IMG/VR virus record: IMGVR_UViG_3300025135_000020
Coordinates: 1 to 25,703 of that record
Strand: one strand, 5' to 3'
DNA: 25,703 nucleotides
Source: a virus
A program made the translations under genes and the position numbers. Within the stretch, counting starts at the first letter, position 1, and every line of letters starts with the position of its first letter. Below the pieces are notes generated by a model, which made no database searches, was not told where the DNA came from, and worked only from the letters and a program-made list of their open reading frames with translations. Positions 9,844-16,365 of the stretch are shown here, one piece after another.

Positions 9844-10059
9844 TTATTCCATTTCTTTCTCAGCATTATCAATTAATTGTTTTAAAAATGGATAAAAAGT
9901 TTCCTGTAAAAAACTTTCAGCTAATTGCATCTCAGGATCAGCTTTTCCATCATACTTGATTTCAGCATTATCAAGTAATTTTTTAAGAAAACGCAATTCC
10001 TGCAAAGGAAATTCAAGTGTAACCCATATATCTTTCTGCACTACATTAATAAGTCGCAT
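9844..10059 (-). CDS. Small helical protein of unknown function, 71 aa
   Basis: I do not recognise this protein. It is predicted to be strongly helical: a mixed N-terminus (MRLINVVQKDIWVTLEFPLQ) leads into LRFLKKLLDNAEIKYDG and then FLQETFYPFLKQLIDNAEKEME. The phrase 'LLDNAE/LIDNAE' recurs in its two halves. It lies 3 bp after the gp10-like gene and 11 bp before the tail-terminator-like gene, inside the neck cluster. It is therefore probably co-translated with them, as a small virion or assembly factor. No signal peptide or membrane segment is visible. Confidence 0.65.
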   Translation of the reverse strand: MRLINVVQKDIWVTLEFPLQELRFLKKLLDNAEIKYDGKADPEMQLAESFLQETFYPFLKQLIDNAEKEME

Positions 10060-10062
10060 TAT

Positions 10063-11007
10063 TTATGCCCTTCCCATTCGACGCCACATTTTTGCAGTCG
10101 CATCCCACATCCAATTAGAGTCACGAATAAATTTTAATCCAAATTCTTCTACAATTTCAATTCCTTTAATTCGTTTCATCTCAGCATTTGTAATAGATGT
10201 TGTAGATGCATCTATTACTGAATTTATCATAGTATCCGCACTGCGATTAGGATTCATAGGAGTTCCCGTAGGAGCTTTTCCAGTATTTGTAGGCTTTTTC
10301 CCCAAATACGTATCATATCTAACAGCAATTTTTTCTGATGCTAAATCATTGATATCCATCAACCCTTCATAATCAATGATTACAGCTTCATCAATCATAC
10401 TTCCTAAATTACCAGATGAATTAAAATCACGTAACAATGCATCTATACGTGGAATTAAAAGATTAGACACTTCTGTTTTTAATTGGGGCGCATATGCATT
10501 AACCCAACGCACAAAACCAACTGAAAAAAATGGTCGAGGGGGTTGTCCACTAGATGACGTAGCAAATGTTCCGCCCCATTCTAATTGTTGAGCATATTTA
10601 TTAATGTCAGTCCAATTGCCAATTTTTTCAGAAGATTTTGATCCTTTTGGAATACCTACTCTAAATTTCCCCCCACCTAAATCCGTAACCCCAATAGCAC
10701 TCACCATACTTTCAGTAGCAATACCCTTAAATAAAGATAACCCCAACTTTTGTTTACGTGCATACCAAGCAGGATGTAAATCAGGAAACATCCATGCATA
10801 CTCATTTGTTTGAATTGCTTTTTTAATATAAGCAGCAGCATGATTCGCCGCTTTTCTTGTCAAAGAACCCCCGGGACCAAACCAACGAACTAACCCACCC
10901 TCTAACAATTTAACTGTTTTTTGGGCATTATTTAATGCTCGATGTATCTTTCCTACATCTTCCCAGCCCACACCGAGCATTGTTGCATGACGACCACCAG
11001 CAGCCAT
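10063..11007 (-). CDS. HK97 gp10-like neck/tail-completion protein, 314 aa
   Basis: Features fitting the HK97 gp10 / neck-1 group are the helical segment KAANHAAAYIKKAIQTNEY early on, the KYAQQLEWGGTF strand (compare the family's 'YA-x-x-x-E-G') and the PPRPFFSVGF motif at about residue 157. The usual family length is 110-200 residues, so about 120 extra C-terminal residues are present here (DINDLASEKIAV... to WMWDATAKMWRRMGRA). The end is basic and rich in Trp and Met. The gene follows the neck-like gene at 11011 by 3 bp. The protein should act at the head-tail joint; the function of the extension is unknown. Confidence 0.65.
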   Translation of the reverse strand: MAAGGRHATMLGVGWEDVGKIHRALNNAQKTVKLLEGGLVRWFGPGGSLTRKAANHAAAYIKKAIQTNEYAWMFPDLHPAWYARKQKLGLSLFKGIATESMVSAIGVTDLGGGKFRVGIPKGSKSSEKIGNWTDINKYAQQLEWGGTFATSSSGQPPRPFFSVGFVRWVNAYAPQLKTEVSNLLIPRIDALLRDFNSSGNLGSMIDEAVIIDYEGLMDINDLASEKIAVRYDTYLGKKPTNTGKAPTGTPMNPNRSADTMINSVIDASTTSITNAEMKRIKGIEIVEEFGLKFIRDSNWMWDATAKMWRRMGRA

Positions 11008-11010
11008 AAC

Positions 11011-11652
11011 CTATCCCGTAAATTCTCCCAAATCACAAATTTTAATTCCTTCCAACCTGTTCGCTTCAACAAGTTCAACCATCCATGTTTCCATGTCAGT
11101 TGATCTCCATGGAATTACTTCAACAATATCATTTATTTTAACATCTAAATCACTCGAAACAATAAATTTTCTTTTTTTCAATTGGAAACGTCCATAAATA
11201 TCATTATCTATTAACTTATGTCCCCATTCAAGCATCCCTGAAAACAAACAATGCTCATTTTCTACAACATAATCATACCCAGAAACTAATTTATAATTAT
11301 CATTACGTCTGGGCTCCCCTTTACGTTTTGAAGAAAAAGTAGAATTACATTTATACATAAAACTTTCTTTTGTAATCACTTCTCCTTCAAAATACTCACT
11401 GACATCATTAGAAATTAAATAAAAGGTACCATCAGACAAAAGTTTAATTCTATCCCCTGGTTTAGATGTAGTGTTATAAGCAAACGACACTAAAACTTGA
11501 AATTCATTTTCAAATGGAATTCTAGTGCCCCAAAAACGTTTAAAATCTACAAAATCTGAAGTAATAGTTTTTGTTACATGATCATATACTTCACAAGGTT
11601 CTCCAACCTCATGAATGACAGATCGAATATCTTCTCCAAGGATATTAGTCAT
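11011..11652 (-). CDS. Head-closure / neck-like protein, 213 aa
   Basis: A beta-rich protein with an N-terminal helix (MTNILGEDIRSVIHEVGEPCEVYD). It contains the segment NTTSKPGDRIKLLSDGTFYLISNDV, which recalls the small SH3-like or stopper barrel of siphophage head-closure proteins, where 'x-GD-x-I-x-x-x-DG-x-x-Y-x-I' is common. A later half has WGHKLIDNDIYGRFQ and INDIVEVIPW. It lies between a connector-like gene (3 bp gap) and the gp10-like gene (3 bp gap). The context strongly suggests a head-tail interface role, but I could not tie it to one named family. Confidence 0.5.
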   Translation of the reverse strand: MTNILGEDIRSVIHEVGEPCEVYDHVTKTITSDFVDFKRFWGTRIPFENEFQVLVSFAYNTTSKPGDRIKLLSDGTFYLISNDVSEYFEGEVITKESFMYKCNSTFSSKRKGEPRRNDNYKLVSGYDYVVENEHCLFSGMLEWGHKLIDNDIYGRFQLKKRKFIVSSDLDVKINDIVEVIPWRSTDMETWMVELVEANRLEGIKICDLGEFTG

Positions 11653-11655
11653 AAT

Positions 11656-12090
11656 TTAATCCTTATTCGCAAACATATGCTCCATAGAATTTCCAAACTT
11701 ATCATATACAAATCCATTTCTAATATAAAATCCCATTACTCCACTAAAAGGAATGTTCAATAAATCAGGATCAGTATTCAGAGCATTCTCAAATTTAGTA
11801 TCCATATCTTGAATTAATGTATTGTAATGATTAAAACGATCATTCAAGGATAATTGCTTATACTTGAATCTGTGTGCAGATTGAATACGTAAAATATCCA
11901 AACTATGTCGTTTTGCACGTTCAATTATCCATAACTGCAAAGCTGATTTTTCTATTGGAAATGATGTTCCTAATTCCAATACAGCTTGTTCACAGCAAAA
12001 CTCTAATTCTGCTTCTTGAAACAAAGAAGCAGATGTTCCTAAACTTATTTGAACACGTTCAATAAGATCATCAAGATCAAGAATACTCAT
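11656..12090 (-). CDS. Head-tail connector/adaptor-like protein, 144 aa
   Basis: The protein opens with a helix (LDLDDLIERVQISLG), then FQEAELEFCCEQAVLELG and a long helical middle (SALQLWIIERAKRHSLDILRI). This is followed by a basic segment FKYKQLSLNDRFNHYNTLIQDMD and FSGVMGFYIRNGF at the end. An all-helical protein of this size next to neck genes fits the HK97 gp6 / SPP1 gp15 adaptor fold, which binds under the portal ring. An AGGAG site precedes the start. The gene order is odd: adaptors usually sit straight after the capsid gene, but here the tail tubes and a chaperone come first. Confidence 0.55.
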   Translation of the reverse strand: MSILDLDDLIERVQISLGTSASLFQEAELEFCCEQAVLELGTSFPIEKSALQLWIIERAKRHSLDILRIQSAHRFKYKQLSLNDRFNHYNTLIQDMDTKFENALNTDPDLLNIPFSGVMGFYIRNGFVYDKFGNSMEHMFANKD

Positions 12091-12099
12091 AAAACTCTC

Positions 12100-12555
12100 C
12101 TATCCAATTGTCCGTGTCTGATTAGACCAAACTTTGTGTTTGTTCATCATTTCCTCGGTTAATTTATCTTTCTCTTCCTGACTCATCTTAGCATATGCTT
12201 CGGGAGATTGAAATATTGGTAAATCTTGGTTTTTCGGTTGCTTCAACTCTCCAGTTGGAGATGGTTTTGATTTCATTTTCACACCATGAATTGCAGCATG
12301 AAATTCAAACTCATGATTCTTTATTTCCATATCCTCATTCAATAAAGAACACATTTGCTCATATAAACACGCCACTTGTCCGTATGTAAGGCCACCTTCC
12401 CAATAAGACAGAATATTGAAATGTTCTAGTCGATAGCCCGGATAAAATCGAAGTAAACGTGCAATAACTTCATCCGGGTCTATCTTCTTTTTCTTTACGC
12501 TGTCTTCATCCCTGGGAACATTACTCCCTTCAGATTGGTCAGGAGGCCCTGGATG
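12100..12555 (-). CDS. T-like extension of the tail assembly chaperone, reached by -1 frameshift
   Basis: In the -1 frame relative to the upstream gene, no stop occurs from the slippery site at 12555 to the stop at 12100. The shifted ribosome would add 151 residues to the first 112 of the G-like protein, giving a 263-aa G-T fusion. The added part begins HPGPPDQSEGSNV, has a Lys-rich run (VKKKKID), then RLLRFYPGYRLEHFNILSYW and YGQVACLYEQMCSLLNE. That helical block with an aromatic 'YPG-Y' turn is of the kind found in gpT-type domains. A GTG at 12375 could be called as a separate 91-aa gene, but no clear SD precedes it and the open frame extends well upstream. In lambda the GT product recruits the tape measure to the tube. 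Confidence 0.8.
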   Translation of the reverse strand, partial: HPGPPDQSEGSNVPRDEDSVKKKKIDPDEVIARLLRFYPGYRLEHFNILSYWEGGLTYGQVACLYEQMCSLLNEDMEIKNHEFEFHAAIHGVKMKSKPSPTGELKQPKNQDLPIFQSPEAYAKMSQEEKDKLTEEMMNKHKVWSNQTRTIG

Positions 12556-12890
12556 TTTTTTCCTGGTTCCTCAAAATTATCCGTGTAAACAATTTTGATA
12601 ATCTCTGACAACTGATGATTCGTCAGATTATCAATATCCACCGTTTCTTCAGTTACAAATTTCATGAATTCTGGAATATTCTCTGTGATTGTTTCTGCAA
12701 TATAAGAGAAAAATTCAGCATTGGAAAATTGCTTATCCCTCATTTCACCGAAAAACTTATCCATCAAAGAAGTAAAAAACTCAACCAGATTAGTCTGATC
12801 TTTGATAGACAATGGATAAATTTGAATTGACTTGAGTTCCCTAACTCCAACATCTACCTTCCTAATTCTCGGATTCATCTTACCAGCCAT
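12495..12890 (-). CDS. Tail assembly chaperone, G-like short form, 131 aa
   Basis: I place the start at the second ATG (MAGKMNPRIRK), seven bases after AAGGGG; the ATG six bases upstream is too close to that site. The protein is soluble and mostly helical, with VDVGVRELKSIQIYPLS at the N-terminus and DNLTNHQLSEIIKIVY near the end. The lambda gpG function (holding the tape measure while the tube polymerises) is inferred from the in-frame slippery heptamer, the open -1 frame downstream and the place after the tail tube gene. Its paralogue at 8779-9168 lies directly before the tape measure gene and lacks the frameshift. Confidence 0.82.
   Translation of the reverse strand: MAGKMNPRIRKVDVGVRELKSIQIYPLSIKDQTNLVEFFTSLMDKFFGEMRDKQFSNAEFFSYIAETITENIPEFMKFVTEETVDIDNLTNHQLSEIIKIVYTDNFEEPGKNIQGLLTNLKGVMFPGMKTA
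12555..12561 (-). promoter_or_regulatory. Programmed -1 frameshift site A AAA AAC
   Basis: On the minus strand the zero-frame codons are GGA AAA AAC, so the heptamer A AAA AAC fits the X XXY YYZ rule exactly. It lies 20 codons before the zero-frame stop, and the -1 frame stays open downstream for 152 codons. Lambda-like phages use this layout in G/GT genes. The sequence past the site (CATCCAGGGCCTCCTGACC) could form stimulatory structure, but I did not establish one. Confidence 0.85.
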
Positions 12891-12914
12891 AATCATTCCC
12901 CTTGTAGATTGAAC

Positions 12915-13511
12915 CTACCCTGTAAAAGTACCAAACAAAATTACGCCGGTTGGCATTGTATTCCAAGCAGCGTTTCCACCATGGATTGCATCAGCATACC
13001 TTGATTCAAAAACAGCATTCAAATTTGTTCCATCTGTATTGGTTGGAGACATACTTGCTTGCATTCTGACTATGGCTTTTGGAAAAATAATTGCCATATA
13101 ATTTTTTTGATCTGGATATACACAGACAGCTTCTACTCGTAATTCAGTTGAATCACCATCCAATCCTAACGGAATAGAACCTGTCAAAACTTTATCATAT
13201 GCAGTAGAAACAGGATTTAACCCCATTGAAATAGCGAGATTGCGTACAGTCATTTCTTGAAATTGGACACTTAACGATACTTGAGTACGTAAAGGAATGA
13301 TTTTTCTGTCCCTCTTCCCTAAAATATCGACTTCTTGAAATTCTTGAGAAAAAGAAAACTCCGTAGATGCAAGAGCACCAACGGAGTTAGTAGCAGTGTA
13401 TGTAAAAACCTGAGTGGCAGTAGCTATATGGGTAGAACTTAATCCACAAAAAACTTTAGCAACCCCTAAAAGAACAGATTGCGTGTATTTCGTTGTTGCC
13501 CCAATACGCAT
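12915..13511 (-). CDS. Tail tube protein B (paralogue of tube A)
   Basis: The 198-aa protein is collinear with the product of 13665-14252. Both share T-K-x-T-x-x-V-x-LG-x-AK near the start, S-x-GAL, IPLR (residues ~85-88), NLA, RVEAV/RAEAV, IIFP-(R/K)-A and the end GG-(D/N)-AAW-(D/N)-x-MP-x-G-x-I-x-F. The two are clearly related but far from identical. Its codons are AT-rich like the genes downstream, not like tube A or the capsid gene. It has its own promoter (13586-13614), and the SD is weak (AAAGG). I infer a minor or variant tube subunit; a second, differently placed tube ring or a tail-tip adapter with the tube fold is also possible. Confidence 0.75.
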   Translation of the reverse strand: MRIGATTKYTQSVLLGVAKVFCGLSSTHIATATQVFTYTATNSVGALASTEFSFSQEFQEVDILGKRDRKIIPLRTQVSLSVQFQEMTVRNLAISMGLNPVSTAYDKVLTGSIPLGLDGDSTELRVEAVCVYPDQKNYMAIIFPKAIVRMQASMSPTNTDGTNLNAVFESRYADAIHGGNAAWNTMPTGVILFGTFTG

Positions 13512-13551
13512 AATAATACCTTTGCTTGCGTTTCATTTTTACAAAACCTCT

Positions 13552-13569
13552 TAGTGGATTACACCACTA
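13552..13569. promoter_or_regulatory. Inverted repeat in the leader of tube B (possible operator or 5' UTR hairpin)
   Basis: The sequence TAGTGG-ATTACA-CCACTA is a perfect 6-bp inverted repeat with a 6-base spacer. It lies just downstream of the expected transcription start of the tube B promoter, so it could be a repressor site or a small hairpin in the leader. No protein partner can be named. Confidence 0.4.
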
Positions 13570-13585
13570 TTGAACTACTGTTTTG

Positions 13586-13614
13586 AGAATAACGGGGTGG
13601 AAAGAGTTTGTCAA
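13586..13614 (-). promoter_or_regulatory. Sigma70-type promoter for tube B and downstream tail genes
   Basis: On the minus strand, TTGACA (13614-13609) is a perfect -35 box. It is followed by a 17-base spacer and TATTCT (13591-13586), a four-of-six match to the -10 box. It lies immediately after the terminator of the tube A unit and reads toward tube B. Transcription would start near 13579. Confidence 0.7.
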
Positions 13615-13620
13615 CTTGAA

Positions 13621-13654
13621 AGAACCAGCAGGACATAATTGCCCTGCTGGTTCT
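13621..13654 (-). terminator. Terminator-like hairpin after tube A
   Basis: A perfect 12-bp stem (AGAACCAGCAGG / CCTGCTGGTTCT, loop of 10 bases) begins 10 bp after the tube A stop codon on the minus strand. The U-tract after the stem is short (TTC after GGTTCT), so termination may be partial. It divides the capsid/tube A unit from the tube B unit. Confidence 0.7.
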
Positions 13655-13664
13655 GATTATAGAT

Positions 13665-14252
13665 TTAAGTGAAATAGATACGTCCAAGAGGCATATCATC
13701 CCAAGCAGCATCACCACCGGTTGTATCGCTATCGGAACGTTTGCTCTCTATCGTAATGGGCACGTTAGCGTTGTCTTCAGCAGCAAAGTTCAGGTTCACT
13801 GAAGAAGTGACGTTGGCACGGGGAAAGATAATATACATTTTGTTAGTGCCATTTGGATACGTGTAAACAGCCTCGGCACGAACAAACGCCGGAGCTACCA
13901 TCGTACCAAGAGTAATCTCGCCACTATGCGCCTCAGTATAACCAGTAGAAGCATCAATACCACGCGCAAACGCCAAGTTGCGAGGATGAATTTCTTTGAA
14001 CTCGCACTCAAGTTGAGCCGATTCACGAAGAGGAATCGTCATATCTTCCAACATCGGGAAACCAGATTCCAACTTCCAATACTCAACATTAGAAGTGAAT
14101 GAAGAACTGTTCAATGCACCGAGAGAATCATCAGTCTCATCCAGAACAGCCGTAGTTGATGCAATATTCGCCGCAGACACACCAACCAGAATCTTAGCCA
14201 AACCAAGTGCTACAGTACTGGTATCTTTGGTAACAGGACCACTTCTTGCCAT
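13665..14252 (-). CDS. Major tail tube protein A
   Basis: The protein has 195 residues and starts after AGGAGG. It is beta-rich, with a helix-forming start (DTSTVALGLAKILVGV), a central IPLRESAQLECEFKE and a closing MYIIFPRANVTSSVNLNF...GGDAAWDDMPLGRIYF. This is the kind of small beta-sandwich expected of siphophage tube subunits. Codon choice is like the capsid gene, with many C- and G-ending codons, suggesting abundant expression. The gene ends a transcription unit: a strong hairpin follows its stop. A paralogue lies next in line (12915-13511). No Ig-like C-terminal extension is present. The tube assignment rests on position (after capsid, before chaperone), size, duplication and inferred abundance. 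Confidence 0.75.
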   Translation of the reverse strand: MARSGPVTKDTSTVALGLAKILVGVSAANIASTTAVLDETDDSLGALNSSSFTSNVEYWKLESGFPMLEDMTIPLRESAQLECEFKEIHPRNLAFARGIDASTGYTEAHSGEITLGTMVAPAFVRAEAVYTYPNGTNKMYIIFPRANVTSSVNLNFAAEDNANVPITIESKRSDSDTTGGDAAWDDMPLGRIYFT

Positions 14253-14264
14253 AATTAAATCCTC

Positions 14265-14612
14265 CTAAGTTTTTGTCTTTCGTATTACTTTTCGTTTTGG
14301 AGAAGATTCAGTCTTTTTTGCAACTGGCTTCTTCTTTTTCTCCACAGAAACATTTGAATCCTCATCATTATCTGAAGTAACAATCAGTTCTTTATCCAAC
14401 ATTACAACATCTTCAGATAATTCGGGCTCAATTTTTTTAGACTCATCTTCAACCCATTCCAAAACTCGTACAGTCCTTCTTCCAGCAATGGCATCTTCCA
14501 TGATCATGTCTGGAATTCCTCCGGGGGAATCTACAGAGTAAATCCCCCGGAGGTGTAAAGAACCATCTTTCTTTTTATACGAGTATAGAGTCTGTACTCG
14601 TTTAATCTGCAT
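14265..14612 (-). CDS. Small Lys-rich protein after the capsid gene, unknown function
   Basis: I do not recognise this 115-aa protein. The first half (MQIKRVQTLYSYKKKDGSL, then MIMEDAIAGRRTVRVLEWVED) is mixed alpha/beta. The second half is low complexity: an acidic part (LDKELIVTSDNDEDSNVSVE) followed by a strongly basic tail (KKKKPVAKKT...KRKVIRKTKT). The start follows AGGAGG. A head-completion or DNA-contacting role would fit the position between capsid and tube genes and the basic tail, but this is inference. A perfect 11-bp hairpin lies inside its coding sequence. Confidence 0.65.
   Translation of the reverse strand: MQIKRVQTLYSYKKKDGSLHLRGIYSVDSPGGIPDMIMEDAIAGRRTVRVLEWVEDESKKIEPELSEDVVMLDKELIVTSDNDEDSNVSVEKKKKPVAKKTESSPKRKVIRKTKT
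14518..14553. other. GC-rich perfect hairpin inside the 115-aa gene
   Basis: CCTCCGGGGGA (14518-14528) and TCCCCCGGAGG (14543-14553) form a perfect 11-bp stem with a 14-base loop, about 20-30 codons into the gene. The surrounding sequence is AT-rich, and no U-run follows on either strand, so it is not a standard terminator. It may limit transcript decay or readthrough downstream of the capsid gene, or it may only reflect the codons used. Confidence 0.5.
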
Positions 14613-14639
14613 AGAATCCTCCTAGCGTTTCCGCTTTGA

Positions 14640-15869
14640 CTATCGAACTACAAGACGCATAATGGCATTAGGCCAGTACAAAACGGGGAGTCCCTTATTT
14701 TGCACGCGCAACCAAATACCATCCGGGTCCCATTCTTCCTTCATGTCAAGATAAGCACCCCAAGTACGATCATTGCCGAAAGGTGCTTCCATGAACTCAG
14801 CAATAGGTTCGTTATCAATGGTTTTAGAGAAGAACAAGAACTCATCCACATTCGCAAAACGCTTGCGCATTTGAATGCGGGAAGAACCAGCAACATAGTT
14901 AGCCGCAGTTACGCCGCCGCCAGCAAGGGTAATAACATTGGTGGCAAAATTGATCGCCCCAATAGTAGCCGCTTCCCAGGCAAAAGGTTGTCGCATGTTG
15001 TACACGCGTACTTGCTGACCGACTTCCATATCCGTAGTGTCTTCAACGGTGAAAGTAGTGGCATTGGTGACAACAGTAACCCAAGATGAAATGTCGAACC
15101 ACTCATCGTAAATAACCAGATTGCCAATACCGAGCAGATTAGCCAGAACAATAGCGGGTTTGGCAAACAGATCGCCCTCGCCGAAAGTGGACTTCATCAA
15201 CAAGGTCTGCAACTGAGGATCGAACATCATAAGCTGCAACAGAGAAGTGGTAATGACCGCATATTCCGGTTCCTTACCAACCTCATCCACATACGCCTGA
15301 CGAACATCGAGAATATCCCGAATAGGCGTAGCAGTCGCACCAGCAACTCCACCGCCGACATCCCAACGATCCGCTCCACCCAAAGTAACCGTATTCTGAG
15401 CAGGTACATTGTAGTTGACGGTGAATTTCACTCCACCCTGCGCCTGATAAGAAATGGCATTGGTGAACAACATCTGAGAAATCATCCATTCCTTACGTCG
15501 ATCACAACGAGCACGAAGCCGTTGATTCTGACGGGCAAGCTGCTTTTCAGCAGTGTAGTAAGTCTGTTCAGTCAAAGGATGACGAAGGTTGTTCAGCAAA
15601 ACTTCATCCAGAAAGATTTTCTCTTTCCAGTAAGCCGCAGCCGCCGAACCTTCACTATGGAATATGTCATCGCCAATTGCCGGGGACGGAGCACCAGGAG
15701 CAACAAACGGAGTCATACCTACACTACCGTATTCTACCTGCCACCTAATAGTATCCGAAGGATACTGCGTGTCCTTAAACAAATTAAGGAACATCAGATT
15801 TTCCGGCTTGGGAAACTTTTTATACAACTTATTCAAAGTTTCCAGTTTGAGTACATTCACTCCTTTCAT
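14640..15869 (-). CDS. Major capsid protein, lambda gpE family-like
   Basis: The protein has 409 residues. Features of the gpE-type HK97 fold are the N-terminal NLMFLNLFKDTQYPSDTIRWQVEYGSVG, MTPFVAPGAP (the family's 'apfv-x-p' turn), the long spine-helix-like stretch EKQLARQNQRLRARCDRRKEWMISQML and a C-terminal IAEFMEAPFGNDRTWGAYLDMKEEWDPDG. At about 265-325 there is a Val/Thr-rich beta segment (VTVVTNATTFTVEDTTDMEVGQQ...) that looks like an inserted domain. No N-terminal delta domain is seen; scaffolding comes from the separate protease-scaffold gene. Codon usage is GC-richer than most neighbours, which fits high expression. A GGAG site precedes the start. Confidence 0.9.
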   Translation of the reverse strand: MKGVNVLKLETLNKLYKKFPKPENLMFLNLFKDTQYPSDTIRWQVEYGSVGMTPFVAPGAPSPAIGDDIFHSEGSAAAAYWKEKIFLDEVLLNNLRHPLTEQTYYTAEKQLARQNQRLRARCDRRKEWMISQMLFTNAISYQAQGGVKFTVNYNVPAQNTVTLGGADRWDVGGGVAGATATPIRDILDVRQAYVDEVGKEPEYAVITTSLLQLMMFDPQLQTLLMKSTFGEGDLFAKPAIVLANLLGIGNLVIYDEWFDISSWVTVVTNATTFTVEDTTDMEVGQQVRVYNMRQPFAWEAATIGAINFATNVITLAGGGVTAANYVAGSSRIQMRKRFANVDEFLFFSKTIDNEPIAEFMEAPFGNDRTWGAYLDMKEEWDPDGIWLRVQNKGLPVLYWPNAIMRLVVR

Positions 15870-15889
15870 AATTTTATCTCCTTTTTTGA

Positions 15890-16354
15890 TTATTCGATCT
15901 CATACGTCAATGCTTCTGACGCAGTATCATTCAGTAAACTCCCACCCTTTGCCGTAATCGTCATTTCTCCAGTAACAGCTTCCCCACTGAAAGTGAGTTT
16001 TACATATTCTGGAGCAGCATTGTACGTTACTGCTGACAATACCAAATCAGTTGTTCCTGCTTCAAATAACCAATTATCCGTATCGGTAACTGAACTCGTA
16101 AAAGTTCCTTTAGCAGGAGAATCAATATTAAGGCAAAGTTCACCACTGGTTGAACCAGCAGCAATCTCACCACTATATAGGACAAGGGTGTAGCTTGTGT
16201 CAGGGTTAATTCCCCCTTCCCTTTGAATATGTTTCAGCGCAAATGCTCCCTTAGAAAGAAGCTCATTGTGTGAAAAATACTCTTCGAGATATTCCAACGT
16301 CTTTTTGATTGGAATACCTACTTTGGCCATCAAAGCAACGGAAGCATCTAACAT
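15890..16354 (-). CDS. Probable head decoration or Ig-like protein, 154 aa
   Basis: After an N-terminal helical segment (MLDASVALMAKVGIPIKKTLEYLEEYF), the protein turns into a beta-rich region (SYTLVLYSGEI..., GELCLNIDSPAKGTFTSS, YVKLTFSGEAVTGEMTITAKGG). That stretch resembles bacterial Ig-like repeats found as ornaments on phage capsids. It lies directly upstream of the capsid gene, after AAGGAGG. The role as a decoration or fibre protein is inferred from position and the Ig-like look. Nothing points to an enzyme. Confidence 0.55.
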   Translation of the reverse strand: MLDASVALMAKVGIPIKKTLEYLEEYFSHNELLSKGAFALKHIQREGGINPDTSYTLVLYSGEIAAGSTSGELCLNIDSPAKGTFTSSVTDTDNWLFEAGTTDLVLSAVTYNAAPEYVKLTFSGEAVTGEMTITAKGGSLLNDTASEALTYEIE

Positions 16355-16365
16355 GACAGCCTCCT

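Noticed and set aside
13463-13543. Leftward 26-aa frame overlapping the start of tube B
   Set aside because: It has an AAGAGG nine bases before its ATG, but it overlaps the tube B start out of frame and nothing else supports a peptide. Kept only as a possible coupling ORF.
15522-16193. Rightward 223-aa frame antisense to capsid and decoration genes
   Set aside because: It spans the junction of two real leftward genes and has no SD or recognisable domain.
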